A stretch of 29,995 nucleotides of DNA, from NCBI GenBank assembly GCA_001574975.1, contig KQ965764.1, positions 1-29,995 of the forward strand. Reading direction: 5' to 3'. Position 1 is the stretch's first letter. Every line of letters begins with the position of its first letter. Shown one piece after another: positions 29,991 to 29,995 of this stretch. The translations under genes and the position numbers were made by a program. Origin of the DNA: Gonapodya prolifera JEL478. Lineage: Eukaryota > Monoblepharomycota > Monoblepharidomycetes > Monoblepharidales > Gonapodyaceae. Below the pieces are notes generated by a model. The model saw only the letters and a list, made by a program, of their open reading frames with translations. It ran no database searches and was not told where the DNA came from.

Positions 29991-29995
29991 GTGAG

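Noticed and set aside
1-29995. CRISPR array, insertion sequence, viral or toxin gene
   Set aside because: No regularly spaced repeats, transposase, integrase, reverse transcriptase or capsid-like ORF was found on either strand.

Overview
This is an intron-rich eukaryotic nuclear segment, most likely from an early-diverging zoosporic (chytrid-type) fungus. The introns are short, mostly 53-90 nt, with GT-AG ends. The gene set mixes fungal housekeeping genes with genes shared with animals: a FAXC-like protein, an RNF32-like double-RING protein and a DCAF4-like WD40 protein. Base composition is near 50% GC with no sign of bacterial operons. The chytrid assignment is inference from gene content and from the Cache-type membrane sensor; no rRNA or other marker was available. 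I rebuilt the spliced models by eye from GT/AG sites and reading-frame continuity. Every multi-exon model except the Cache sensor closes exactly in phase.

Layout, left to right: 1-357 no supported gene; an intron-containing tRNA-Tyr(GTA) at 358-444 with a decayed tRNA-like copy 170 bp downstream; then about 0.9 kb with no supported gene. A run of minus-strand genes follows: FAXC-like GST-fold membrane protein (1530-3070), RNF32-like E3 ligase (3210-4532), mitochondrial bL36 with an unusual long C-terminal extension (4737-5724), and a complete 21-exon ATM/Tel1 kinase of about 3004 residues (5897-16275).

Tel1 shares a 165-bp divergent promoter with a plus-strand DCAF4-like WD40 gene (16441-18119). 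That gene runs tail-to-tail, 29 bp apart, into the minus-strand protoporphyrinogen oxidase HEM14/PPOX (18149-19825). Two more minus-strand genes follow: exosome nuclease RRP6/EXOSC10 (19983-23315) and mitochondrial amidotransferase subunit GatA (23523-25746). The right end is plus-strand: a two-TM Cache-type sensor with no recognisable output domain (26216-28573), an unassigned small multi-TM protein (28768-29491), and the first two exons of an enoyl-CoA hydratase/isomerase gene cut by the window edge (29785-29990).

Functionally this is an ordinary euchromatic neighbourhood: genome-damage signalling (Tel1), ubiquitin ligation (RNF32-like, DCAF4-like), mitochondrial translation (bL36m, GatA), heme synthesis (PPOX), RNA decay (RRP6) and lipid oxidation (ECH). 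I see no CRISPR, phage, transposon or toxin system. The most unusual items are the bL36m fusion-like extension, the output-less Cache sensor with a broken or ambiguous frame, and an in-frame stop-free intron in GatA.
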